A DNA stretch of 12,578 bases, taken from positions 1 through 12,578 of the forward strand of contig JABJQI010000168.1 in the NCBI GenBank assembly GCA_018663485.1, in the 5' to 3' direction. The notes under the pieces were generated by a model. The model did no database searches, was not told where the DNA came from, and saw nothing but the letters and a program-made list of their open reading frames with translations. The translations under genes were made by a program, and so were the position numbers. This document shows positions 1-6,887 of the stretch, piece after piece (position 1 is the stretch's first letter; the number at the start of each line of letters is the position of its first letter). The stretch comes from Opitutia bacterium. GTDB taxonomy: Bacteria; Verrucomicrobiota; Verrucomicrobiia; Opitutales; Coraliomargaritaceae.

Positions 1-872
1 ATGAAGATGATGATAAACGAGATCACCCGCTTCTCTTGCTCGATCACAAATAAGAACTCTCGGTTCGAATCGATCCAGCTAATGGCTCGCAATCTAGGTG
101 GCAGGACCCGTCTCTCAAGCTCATTGGCAAATTGGTCCGCCTTTACCCCCGGGCGTAGCTTTAACACTAGGCCGTGTACGCCATCTTCGAGACCATACAA
201 CTCCTGCATCACACGCAGCGTCGAAATCATCGTATTACTATCCACCTGTGGGGAACCTGTACGAAACAAACCAATCACAGTAAACTCTCTGGGTAATAAT
301 ACCTCATCCTGCTTTAATCGTTCCAGCATCAACGGCGTAAATACCTCAACCACCGACCCCGGCCCCGCCTTTAGAGTACGCGCTAGCCCCTCGCCAAGAA
401 ACACGCCATCATCATCAAAGTCATCAAGATTACCGAACGTCAGAAACTTTTGCAGCGGAATCACAGCTTGCTCTGCGATAGGATCAATGCCGCGAATCAT
501 CGGGAATTGCGGACGATTATCATGCTGCAGCATCACCACCCCTTCAGCAAAAGGAGCGACCCCAATCACATGCTCTTCGCTCAGCAGCAATTCGCTCTGC
601 TCCTCCCAGTCGTAGATTACCTCATCGGAGCGAATGCGAATGTCCCCCTGCGTCTCCACCAGACGCGATCGAATACCCTCACCGAAGCCATTCATCACAC
701 TCTGCACAATCACCAATACACAGACTCCAAGCATGACCCCCACGATCGACATCAGTGAGAAAAAGGAAAAAAAGCGCCCCGAAGGGAATAGCTGCTTCAA
801 GGCGTGGTAAATATACCATGGCATGGCTAGTTTGTCGCTGATCCAGCGTCGAAGGAAAAGCGTAAAAAACAT
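1..872 (-). CDS. LolC/LolE-family lipoprotein-releasing ABC transporter permease (3' end cut by window)
   Basis: Inner-membrane permease of the type that, with the ATPase LolD, extracts lipoproteins from the inner membrane for delivery to the outer membrane. The 290 visible residues, read on the minus strand, show a cytoplasmic N-terminus containing MPWYIYHALKQLFPSGR (17-33), a first membrane helix at about 35-58, and then a long periplasmic domain. That domain carries family-typical stretches: GDIRIRSDE (77-84), RGIDP (127-131), GLFRTGSPQVDSNTM (201-215) and SWIDSNREFLFVIEQEKRV (265-283) just before the second helix, where the window ends. The full protein would be about 400 residues. The first in-frame ATG is at 872, after a stop near 911-913. 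A second Met at 824 (residue 17) begins the conserved part and could be the true start; a TATAAG box at 877-882 would place transcription initiation almost on the 872 ATG, which favours 824. No Shine-Dalgarno is seen before either. LolC and LolE cannot be told apart here. Confidence 0.85.
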   Translation of the reverse strand, partial: MFFTLFLRRWISDKLAMPWYIYHALKQLFPSGRFFSFFSLMSIVGVMLGVCVLVIVQSVMNGFGEGIRSRLVETQGDIRIRSDEVIYDWEEQSELLLSEEHVIGVAPFAEGVVMLQHDNRPQFPMIRGIDPIAEQAVIPLQKFLTFGNLDDFDDDGVFLGEGLARTLKAGPGSVVEVFTPLMLERLKQDEVLLPREFTVIGLFRTGSPQVDSNTMISTLRVMQELYGLEDGVHGLVLKLRPGVKADQFANELERRVLPPRLRAISWIDSNREFLFVIEQEKRVISFIIIF

Positions 873-876
873 GAAT

Positions 877-882
877 CTTATA
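877..882 (-). promoter_or_regulatory. Candidate -10 box for the Lol permease gene
   Basis: TATAAG on the minus strand lies 5 bases before the ATG at 872, with a poor TTGGTG -35 candidate about 18 bases further upstream. If used, the transcript would be leaderless for the 872 start or have a leader of roughly 45 bases for the 824 start. Weak consensus only. Confidence 0.2.
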
Positions 883-1093
883 AAAAGCGCGGTTTCGAAC
901 CACCAAGCCCGACACTAGAAAAGCAATGGATCAATTTCTGGTCGCCGATTTCACCCTTAAATAAAAACCATTTTTACAAAAATAGCCCTTTACACCGAAC
1001 ACACATGCGCGTTTAGTCCGCAACTTCTTCAAACGGCTAGCCGCACGAAGGGAAAGCGTTTTTCTGCTTCAAAACGTTTTACATACTATTTAA

Positions 1094-1170
<77 letters not shown>

Positions 1171-1174
1171 ATTT

Positions 1175-1215
1175 AAAGCCTCTAAGTCACTGACTTAGAG
1201 GCTTTTTTTATTTTG
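1175..1215 (+). terminator. Intrinsic terminator of the initiator tRNA gene
   Basis: AAAGCCTCTAAGTCA (1175-1189) and its exact reverse complement TGACTTAGAGGCTTT (1191-1205) are separated by a single C. The working hairpin would have about 13-14 pairs with a 3-base loop. It is followed directly by TTTTATTTT. It starts 4 bases after the tRNA CCA end, so it belongs to the tRNA unit and isolates it from the operon beginning at 1805. Confidence 0.93.
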
Positions 1216-1804
1216 CAATAAAAATCAAAAGTTTGGTCATTTCTCACCGTGATCACGTATAGACGCATACGAACAGATCAGGTAGAGCCAAATTTCATAC
1301 CAAACTAAAGGTGTGACCTTTTCCAAAACCAAACCAGCGTAAGCCTTAAGAAAAAGGCCCCAATTATGCACAGCCCAAAAGACATCTATTTCATTTAACT
1401 AACTCCAACTGTATTTTAGTTCATCATTTAACCCAAGGCTTCTGTTATTACTTCGAAGCTCGAGCCTGCATGCAGAAAATGAATACATTCTACTGCTTGT
1501 CATCACCAAACCCGCAGCGCTACTACCACTTTAGCAAATCCAAGATTAGAAGCAAATTTGAAAAATTGCACTTCATGACGCTTTATTATTAAATCCAGAA
1601 GTCATCGGCAAAGAAAACTAATCCTAGCGTTTTTAACAAATTGCCAGCCCGCATGTTCGGCTTAAATATATTAAAATTGCTGTGCGATGAGGGGAACGGC
1701 ACGTATGCGACATACTAGATAAGCCACGGCAGCTTTGTTAAAGCTTGCACTAAAGTATAAACCTTTTAAGAATATTAGCTTTAAATCTACACCCCATTCA
1801 CATC
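1216..1804. other. Gene-free AT-rich intergenic region (about 590 bases)
   Basis: No convincing open reading frame, RNA gene or gene remnant is seen on either strand. Short symmetric elements are present: CGTGATCACG (1248-1257, perfect 10-base palindrome); AGTTTGGT/ACCAAACT arms at 1230-1237 and 1299-1306; AAAGGT-GTG-ACCTTT at about 1307-1321; GTATG-CGA-CATAC at about 1703-1715; and AGCTTT-GTT-AAAGCT (1731-1745). Most of these could occur by chance in a region this size. Only the last lies near a plausible promoter. The stretch probably holds the control region of the downstream envelope-signalling operon. Confidence 0.6.
1731..1761 (+). promoter_or_regulatory. Candidate promoter with overlapping inverted repeat for the OMP-yfiR-kinase operon
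   Basis: A TATAAA -10-like box (1756-1761) is preceded by TTGTTA (1735-1740) with a 15-base spacer, shorter than ideal. The inverted repeat AGCTTT-GTT-AAAGCT (1731-1745) overlaps the possible -35 and could be an operator. Transcription would begin near 1768, giving a leader of about 37 bases before the GTG at 1805. This is pattern evidence only. Confidence 0.25.
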
Positions 1805-2929
1805 GTGAAACACATCAAAAACTACCTACTCGCGTATTTATTTTTAGCCATGGGCTTGAGTGCCTTCGGCCAAACTCCGCCCGTAGACCTAGCTAATATG
1901 AGCCTAGGTGACCTGCTCAACGCAAAGATCATTCGCTCGTATTCGGATATGAATACCTTCGAGCCGGTCCAACAGGATATGCCAGTAGGGTATTTGGATA
2001 GCAGTCGCTTCCACTTCAGTACCAGTTACCTCAAGGTCAAATTTGATGGTTACATGGACGGCACAAAGGACCTGTCGTTTAAGGATGTGCAGTGGAACGG
2101 GATCGTTCCAGACCGCACTAAAGAAAATTTCCCAATAGTGCCGACAGTCATCAAGCAAGAGGCTACACAATTTAAAGGTGCATACACCCTCTCGGAACAA
2201 ATCACCTTGAGTTTGAGTATCCCTTACATCCGACAGTCATCAGAACACATAAGCATTAAGCCTGGCTTCGAGGATTTCACTATTGTTAGCGAAGGCCTTG
2301 GAGACATAGAAACTGCTATCTCATGGTTTAAACAGCTAGACAAAAATAACCACCTGTTATTGAGTTTGGGGATCAGCCTTCCGACCGGATCCATTGACGA
2401 AACAGGCGACACACCTAGTCCTGGCCCTGACAATCAGTTGCCCTACACTATGCAGCTCGGCTCTGGAACCTACGATATCAAACCTTCAATCCATTACTTT
2501 GGTTCCATGGGCAACTGGACCTTTGGTGCTGATTTAAACCTAACCCTTCGCACTGGTAAGAATGATCGCGACTACCGTTTGGGCAATGTGTACCAAGCTG
2601 GCATTTGGACGCGTTACGCCCTGACCGACTGGATGCAGCCATCGCTCCGTATCGATGGCGTTGCCTGGGATGAGATCAGCGGAAGGGACCCTGCCTTACC
2701 TTTCTTCCCCGAAAGCATTAACCCCTATCCAGCAGCAGTGGTAAAACCTGATAATTTCGGTGGCACTAAATTACTGGCACTGGTTGGTTTGCGCTTAAAG
2801 GACCCTCGCGGCCGGCTTGAAAATACTTTCCTAGAGCTTGAGGCCGGTGCGCCTTTTTACCAAGAATTAAACGGTCCGCAGCCATCAGAAGACTGGCGCT
2901 TCTCAGCTAGTTTTGTTCTTAGCTTTTAA
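1805..2929 (+). CDS. Outer-membrane beta-barrel protein, transporter-like (phenol MetA-type barrel family)
   Basis: A 374-residue exported protein with a GTG start; the next Met (residue 17) would destroy the signal peptide, which supports the GTG. Signal peptide about 1-22, with cleavage after AFG. The mature N-terminus carries DLANMSLGDLLNAKI (28-42), a motif resembling the SLEDLLN-type segment found just after the signal peptide of many outer-membrane receptors. The rest alternates in beta-strand fashion with barrel-like stretches: LSLGISLPTGS, GSGTYDIKPSIHYFG, WTFGADLNLTLRTG and YQAGIWTRYAL. It ends in Phe after FSASFVLS, as expected for insertion by the BAM machinery. No plug domain is evident. 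It is the first gene of a three-gene operon with a YfiR-like protein and a hybrid kinase, so it may be a surface component sensed by them or a channel for a ligand. The substrate is unknown. No Shine-Dalgarno is seen. Confidence 0.75.
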   Translation: MKHIKNYLLAYLFLAMGLSAFGQTPPVDLANMSLGDLLNAKIIRSYSDMNTFEPVQQDMPVGYLDSSRFHFSTSYLKVKFDGYMDGTKDLSFKDVQWNGIVPDRTKENFPIVPTVIKQEATQFKGAYTLSEQITLSLSIPYIRQSSEHISIKPGFEDFTIVSEGLGDIETAISWFKQLDKNNHLLLSLGISLPTGSIDETGDTPSPGPDNQLPYTMQLGSGTYDIKPSIHYFGSMGNWTFGADLNLTLRTGKNDRDYRLGNVYQAGIWTRYALTDWMQPSLRIDGVAWDEISGRDPALPFFPESINPYPAAVVKPDNFGGTKLLALVGLRLKDPRGRLENTFLELEAGAPFYQELNGPQPSEDWRFSASFVLSF

Positions 2930-2938
2930 TTAGTCGAC

Positions 2939-3469
2939 ATGCAGCCCATAAATAAATGCTTCTTTTGGGCATTATGTGTGTTGCTATTGACGGGCCCTCT
3001 CGCTGCCGCAAATGACCGGCCCGTGATTGAGGAAAATCAAGGCAAGGCACTGCTGATCTATAATATTGCAAAGTTCACGGAGTGGCCACCTGCAAACACG
3101 CCGTTTGTATTTACCCTATGGGAGGATGACGCCCTCGCTGATGCCTTCCAGATAATTGAGGGCCAAGAGACACAAGGGCGAAAAGTTAAGATCAATCGTC
3201 AAAACAAGGACAGTATAGCTGTTGACTGCCAAGTAATCGTCATACCAAAGCAGCAGTTGCAGCGGTTCATCAAGGCCAGAGATGAATTAGATAAGTTGCC
3301 GATTATGACCGTGACTACAGAACCGAAAGTTTTTGAAGCCGGCGCCATGGTTCTGGTCGAAGTGGTCGATGACCGCTTGTCATTTTCGGTCAATCTCGCA
3401 GCCGTGAAAGCGTGTGGTCTTGAAATAAGCGGTAACCTACTGCGCCACGCGGAGGAGGTTAAATTCTAG
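2939..3469 (+). CDS. YfiR-family (DUF4154) periplasmic regulator
   Basis: A 176-residue protein with a signal peptide (about 1-24, cleaved after LAAA) and the YfiR fold signature. The signature includes KALLIYNIAKFTEWP (36-50), a central VIVIPKQQLQRF segment, and the C-terminal block from IMTVTTEP through GAMVLVEVVDDRLSFSVNL and ending in SGNLLRHAEEV. In Pseudomonas, YfiR is a periplasmic inhibitor that binds the sensor domain of the diguanylate cyclase YfiN (TpbB) and is released by the outer-membrane lipoprotein YfiB. Here the gene sits 9 bases after the outer-membrane protein gene and 6 bases before a kinase carrying a YfiN-like CHASE8 sensor. By analogy it should restrain or load that kinase; this partner assignment is inferred from synteny. 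Mature cysteines are few (in VDCQVI and KACGLE), so the disulfide pattern need not match Pseudomonas YfiR. No Shine-Dalgarno precedes the ATG. Confidence 0.85.
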   Translation: MQPINKCFFWALCVLLLTGPLAAANDRPVIEENQGKALLIYNIAKFTEWPPANTPFVFTLWEDDALADAFQIIEGQETQGRKVKINRQNKDSIAVDCQVIVIPKQQLQRFIKARDELDKLPIMTVTTEPKVFEAGAMVLVEVVDDRLSFSVNLAAVKACGLEISGNLLRHAEEVKF

Positions 3470-3475
3470 AAAGTC

Positions 3476-5533
3476 ATGCTCAAGCGCTTCTCACATCTAT
3501 CTGTACGCAATAAGCTGACCCTGATCATTACATGTGCTGCTCTTTTTGCAGTGACCCTTAGCGGAGTGATTACAATCATCACTCAAGCTCGATTAGCGAA
3601 TAATAGACTTCAGCGGGAGATTGAGACCACGACCGAGCTGCTCGCTGCAAACATAGCGGCTTCGCTCATATTTAATTCTAAATCTGAAGCCGAGACTACG
3701 CTATCCACTCTGCGCTTTAAAACGCATATTGAGGCGGCAGCTCTCTACACCAATGATAGTGAAACATTCGCCACCTATAGTCAACCCGATCTTAATCACA
3801 AACACGAAACATTGCCAAGACCAGATGAATGCGGCACCTTTTCTCCATGCTTGTCAGTCGAACGAGTCATTTATTGGGACGGCGACACTATTGGTCGCGT
3901 GCTTGTCTTGTCATCAAAAAAGCCTGTCATTTCCGCAATTTACAGCTCAGCGATTACTGCAACACTAACAATCATTCTGAGCACTGCACTCGCAATCAAA
4001 TTGGCCCTCGGCTACCTGAGGCGCGTTTCAGCACCAGTTGAGGACCTCGCCAGAATCGCAGATGAAGTCTCGCATACTGAAAACTACAGCCTGCGTTCGC
4101 AGCATAATAGCAACGACGAACTAGGAAAACTTTCACGTGCATTTAATCATATGCTAACACGAGTCAAGCAGTCAGATACCCGACTCAAACTTGCCTCCAA
4201 TGAACTCTCGAAACGAATTAAGGAACTCAACATTGAAAAAGAAGAACGTACTCTCGCTCAGGATCGCGAAAAACGCTTACAAGACCGACTAACAGAGGCG
4301 CAAAGGTTAAAAGCTGAAAGCTTACATGACGCCAAAGAAGCCGCTGAGCAGGCAAGTCGGATCAAATCGGAGTTCCTCGCCTCCATGAGTCATGAAATCC
4401 GCACGCCCATGAATGGAGTAATCGGCTTTACTTCGCTATTGTGCGACACTGAACTAGACGAGGAGCAGCAGGAATTTATCGATATTATTCACAGTAGCGG
4501 GAATACCTTATTACGACTTCTAGATGACATTCTGGACTTTTCAAAAATTGAGGCAGGTCAACTGGGTATCGAAAAACAAAGTTTTGGCATCCGTGAACTG
4601 TTAGAAGATGCGGTCAAAATACTACATGAACAATTGAAAGGAAAATCCGTTGATTTAATTATCAACATTGATGAAAGCGTGCCCGCCTTTGTTGAATCTG
4701 ACCCGAATCGTATCAGGCAAATTCTTATAAATCTTATTGGCAATGCAATTAAGTTTACCAATGACGGTTCAATAGAAATACGAATAGAATTTATTAATTT
4801 CAATGAATGCAGTGAACATCACGGTTACATGGGTATGATAGAGTGTTCCGTCATAGATACTGGTATCGGTATTTCCGAACACGATCAAAAACGGCTATTT
4901 GATGTTTTCACCCAGGTGGACTCATCAACCACAAGAAAATACGATGGTGTGGGTCTCGGCTTAGCCATCACTAAGCGCTTGTGTGAAATACTCGGCGGGT
5001 CAATCAAGTTAAATAGTGAACCAGGTATCGGCACCACTTTCCATTTTTCTATCCCCGTATATTCCCATGCGGAGTTTGAAAGTATGAGCCAAGTGGAATC
5101 CCCGAAAAGGTCGATTACTAGCTTGAAGGATCGAGACTTAAAAATGCTTATTGTCGAAAATAATCGCGTAAATTCGAAGCTACTTGCTGCGCTGCTCAAC
5201 AAGGCAGGATGCGCCTGCGATATTGCTTATAATGCAACCGAATGCATCGAATTCATGCGTGATCAACAGTATGATATACTTTTTATGGACCTGAACATGC
5301 CTGATATGGATGGCTTCGAACTAACTGCTCGTATTCGAGAACAAGAATCTCAGTTCGACAACACTAATGCACGGCAAACGATTATTATCGCAGTCACCGC
5401 TTGGGCAATGAAAGGCATGAAAGAGCGCTGCTTGGAGGCACGAATGAATGGCTATTTATCTAAACCTGTTATTCGTGAGGAACTGACGAATATGATTGAA
5501 GACCTCTTTTGTGAACTGCCCGCGCTTAGCTAA
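3476..5533 (+). CDS. Hybrid histidine kinase with CHASE8-type periplasmic sensor, HAMP, HisKA, HATPase and receiver
   Basis: A 685-residue inner-membrane sensor kinase. Order: helix 1 (about 13-36); periplasmic CHASE8-like sensor (about 38-150) with the hallmark LAANIAASLIFNSKSEAETTLSTL and a C119/C125 pair; helix 2 (about 153-178); HAMP (about 180-233); coiled coil (about 235-295); HisKA with H-box SHEIRTPMNG, phosphorylated His306; HATPase with N-box NLIGNAIKF (419-427), DTGIGI (461-466) and GVGLGLAI (491-498); and a C-terminal receiver (about 556-675). The receiver keeps phospho-acceptor Asp605 (MDLNMPDMDG), Thr641 and Lys663, but its usual acidic pair reads E561-N562 rather than E-D. There is no HPt or DNA-binding output, so a separate phosphotransfer partner is needed. 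The gene begins 6 bases after the YfiR gene. A GGAGG at 3454-3458 lies about 17 bases from the ATG, probably too far to act as a ribosome-binding site. The CHASE8 plus YfiR pairing suggests envelope-state or ligand sensing. Confidence 0.9.
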   Translation: MLKRFSHLSVRNKLTLIITCAALFAVTLSGVITIITQARLANNRLQREIETTTELLAANIAASLIFNSKSEAETTLSTLRFKTHIEAAALYTNDSETFATYSQPDLNHKHETLPRPDECGTFSPCLSVERVIYWDGDTIGRVLVLSSKKPVISAIYSSAITATLTIILSTALAIKLALGYLRRVSAPVEDLARIADEVSHTENYSLRSQHNSNDELGKLSRAFNHMLTRVKQSDTRLKLASNELSKRIKELNIEKEERTLAQDREKRLQDRLTEAQRLKAESLHDAKEAAEQASRIKSEFLASMSHEIRTPMNGVIGFTSLLCDTELDEEQQEFIDIIHSSGNTLLRLLDDILDFSKIEAGQLGIEKQSFGIRELLEDAVKILHEQLKGKSVDLIINIDESVPAFVESDPNRIRQILINLIGNAIKFTNDGSIEIRIEFINFNECSEHHGYMGMIECSVIDTGIGISEHDQKRLFDVFTQVDSSTTRKYDGVGLGLAITKRLCEILGGSIKLNSEPGIGTTFHFSIPVYSHAEFESMSQVESPKRSITSLKDRDLKMLIVENNRVNSKLLAALLNKAGCACDIAYNATECIEFMRDQQYDILFMDLNMPDMDGFELTARIREQESQFDNTNARQTIIIAVTAWAMKGMKERCLEARMNGYLSKPVIREELTNMIEDLFCELPALS

Positions 5534-5642
5534 TCAGTACTATTGTATCAACCATCAGGGCGTGTCGAATCAACTCACTCAACTACTGAGGGTCAGCGTC
5601 GAACTATAGCTGAACTGCTGTCGATTAAAGTAATCAGAACCA

Positions 5643-5659
5643 CCCCACAGTTGCTGGGG
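5643..5659. terminator. Weak hairpin between convergent kinase and lacI genes
   Basis: CCCCA (5643-5647) and TGGGG (5655-5659) flank a 7-base loop in the spacer between two converging genes. There is no T-tract on either strand, so it may be only a weak bidirectional stop or have no function. Nothing else convincing is seen between 5534 and 5736. Confidence 0.2.
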
Positions 5660-5736
5660 AAGTGAATTGCTCTGGCATCCGGCTCAGGAGCAGCAACTTC
5701 ATTGCCGCCAATGATGATTCACCTGCGACCTAAAAG

Positions 5737-6762
5737 TTATTTCGGTGCAGCAGCACTCGATCCTCGAGTCACAATAGAGCAGGCATGTCGGTCGATCCCT
5801 TGATTTCCCTCAGCTTGCTTTGTATCAATGGATTTGATGAGTGCCAACATTGCCGCACGTCCGATCTCCTTTTCTGGGATACTAACCGTGGTTATTTCTG
5901 GAACTGTCAGGCGACTGACCCGTTCATTAGTCATTCCCACAATCGAGAGTTCTTCTGGCACTTTCAGCTTCAGTTCGTTGGCAACTTGAAGCGTGCAAGC
6001 AGCGATCAAGTCATTGGCGCAAACAACTGCCGTCGGACGATTAGGCTGATTGAGCAATTCTCGAGCGAGTGCACGCGCTTGATCAGACTGCCAATCACTG
6101 AAATGCACAGGGCACTCAAGAGAATTCAGTTTAAAGAATTCAACCGACTGTAAAAAAGCCTCACGTCGCTCGCGACTGGCCTCGGATATCTGATCTCCCG
6201 CGATATGGGCAATTCGGCGATGACCGAGTTCAACGAGATGTTCTATCAAAGCCATCACGGCTGCAAAATTGTCAGTCTCTACGCGAACATGTGGGAACGA
6301 AAATGAGCAGTTGGTACTAGCTACCGCGACATTGTAGCGTTCTGTGGCGAGTTTAAAGAATTCATCAGTGTCTCGGTCTGGATTGATATTACAGCAAAAA
6401 AGACCCTCAATCCTAGATCCAAGCAGACGCTCCAGCGCCACCCGTTCTTCCGCAGCACCGTGCACAGCTTCGATTCGCAGTGAATACGGGCAGTTCTGAA
6501 TCGCAGACAAGGCCCCGACGAGAATTTTCGCCCCCCACTCTTCTGCCAGTGAACTACTAAGCATGCCAATCGTCATGCTGCGCCCGGTTTTCATGCTCAG
6601 TGCATTCTGATTGGGCAGGTAGCCGAGTTCCTGAGCACAGTCTCGTACCCGTGCAGCGGTCTTCTCGGAGATCCCTAGCTTGCGGTAGCGATCGTTCAAT
6701 ATCGCCGAGACCGTCACTCGAGACAATTTTAGCTTTTCTGCAATATCACTCACTCTTACCAT
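5737..6762 (-). CDS. LacI/GalR-family transcriptional repressor
   Basis: A 341-residue DNA-binding regulator. The N-terminal helix-turn-helix reads VRVSDIAEKLKLSRVTVSAI (2-21), followed by the third helix and a hinge ending in LGYLPNQNALSMKTGRS (46-62). A periplasmic-binding-protein-like ligand domain covers about 63-330, with IEGLFCCNIN, the HLVELGHRRIAHIAGD stretch (175-190), TAVVCANDLIAA (244-255) and ELSIVGMTNE (271-280). A longer reading frame to 6846 exists, but the ATG at 6762 is preferred: it matches the family start exactly, and AGGAG (6771-6775 on the plus strand as CTCCT) lies 8 bases upstream, the only good Shine-Dalgarno in the window. It is transcribed divergently from the glycosidase operon starting at 6888 and most likely represses it and itself until a sugar ligand binds. 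The ligand is unknown. The usual GFDD-type effector loop is GMTN here. Confidence 0.9.
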   Translation of the reverse strand: MVRVSDIAEKLKLSRVTVSAILNDRYRKLGISEKTAARVRDCAQELGYLPNQNALSMKTGRSMTIGMLSSSLAEEWGAKILVGALSAIQNCPYSLRIEAVHGAAEERVALERLLGSRIEGLFCCNINPDRDTDEFFKLATERYNVAVASTNCSFSFPHVRVETDNFAAVMALIEHLVELGHRRIAHIAGDQISEASRERREAFLQSVEFFKLNSLECPVHFSDWQSDQARALARELLNQPNRPTAVVCANDLIAACTLQVANELKLKVPEELSIVGMTNERVSRLTVPEITTVSIPEKEIGRAAMLALIKSIDTKQAEGNQGIDRHACSIVTRGSSAAAPK

Positions 6763-6766
6763 AATA

Positions 6767-6786
6767 ATATCTCCTACTAGAGATAT
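6767..6786. promoter_or_regulatory. Perfect inverted repeat over the lacI ribosome-binding site
   Basis: Arms ATATCTC (6767-6773) and GAGATAT (6780-6786) are exact complements separated by 6 bases, ending 4 bases before the lacI ATG. At the DNA level it could be an autoregulatory operator. As RNA it forms a 7-pair hairpin containing the GAG of the AGGAG ribosome-binding sequence. It lacks the central CG common in LacI-family operators. Confidence 0.4.
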
Positions 6787-6839
6787 AACTAACGCAAGAA
6801 AAGAACTAGACTCTGCCCTATTTAACGTACCAGAAATCC

Positions 6840-6875
6840 TTGACAATTCACGAGCACTAACATTACTCGTATAAA
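6840..6875 (+). promoter_or_regulatory. Divergent promoter region of lacI and the glycosidase operon
   Basis: TTGACA (6840-6845) is a perfect -35 on the plus strand. The same bases shifted by one give TTGTCA on the minus strand, with TAAATA 16 bases further as a weak lacI -10. On the plus strand the only good -10, TATAAA (6870-6875), is 24 bases from TTGACA, too far for a standard sigma-70 promoter, so the true -35 may be poor and activator- or repressor-dependent. ACGAG (6850-6854) and CTCGT (6866-6870) form an inverted repeat abutting TATAAA, a reasonable place for a repressor site, although its 11-base centre is unusual for LacI proteins. Confidence 0.35.
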
Positions 6876-6887
6876 GTAATTGACCGT

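Noticed and set aside
1..615. 204-residue plus-strand open frame over the window start
   Set aside because: It is antisense to the Lol permease; its translation is Ser/Asn/Thr-rich with no family features, while the minus strand reads a clear LolC/E protein.
679..915. 78-residue minus-strand frame near the permease start
   Set aside because: It is a shifted frame of the same strand as the permease; it lacks the family motifs and overlaps the real gene completely.
1072..1089. AAAACGTTTT palindrome and TACTAT as a promoter or operator for the tRNA gene
   Set aside because: TACTAT at 1084-1089 would start transcription inside the tRNA, and the palindrome is short and simple enough to be chance.
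3454..3458. GGAGG as ribosome-binding site of the hybrid kinase
   Set aside because: It is about 17 bases from the ATG and lies within the YfiR coding end; too distant for ordinary use.
6763..6846. Upstream extension of lacI to the Met at 6846
   Set aside because: The extra 28 residues have no family counterpart, and the AGGAG ribosome-binding site points to the ATG at 6762.
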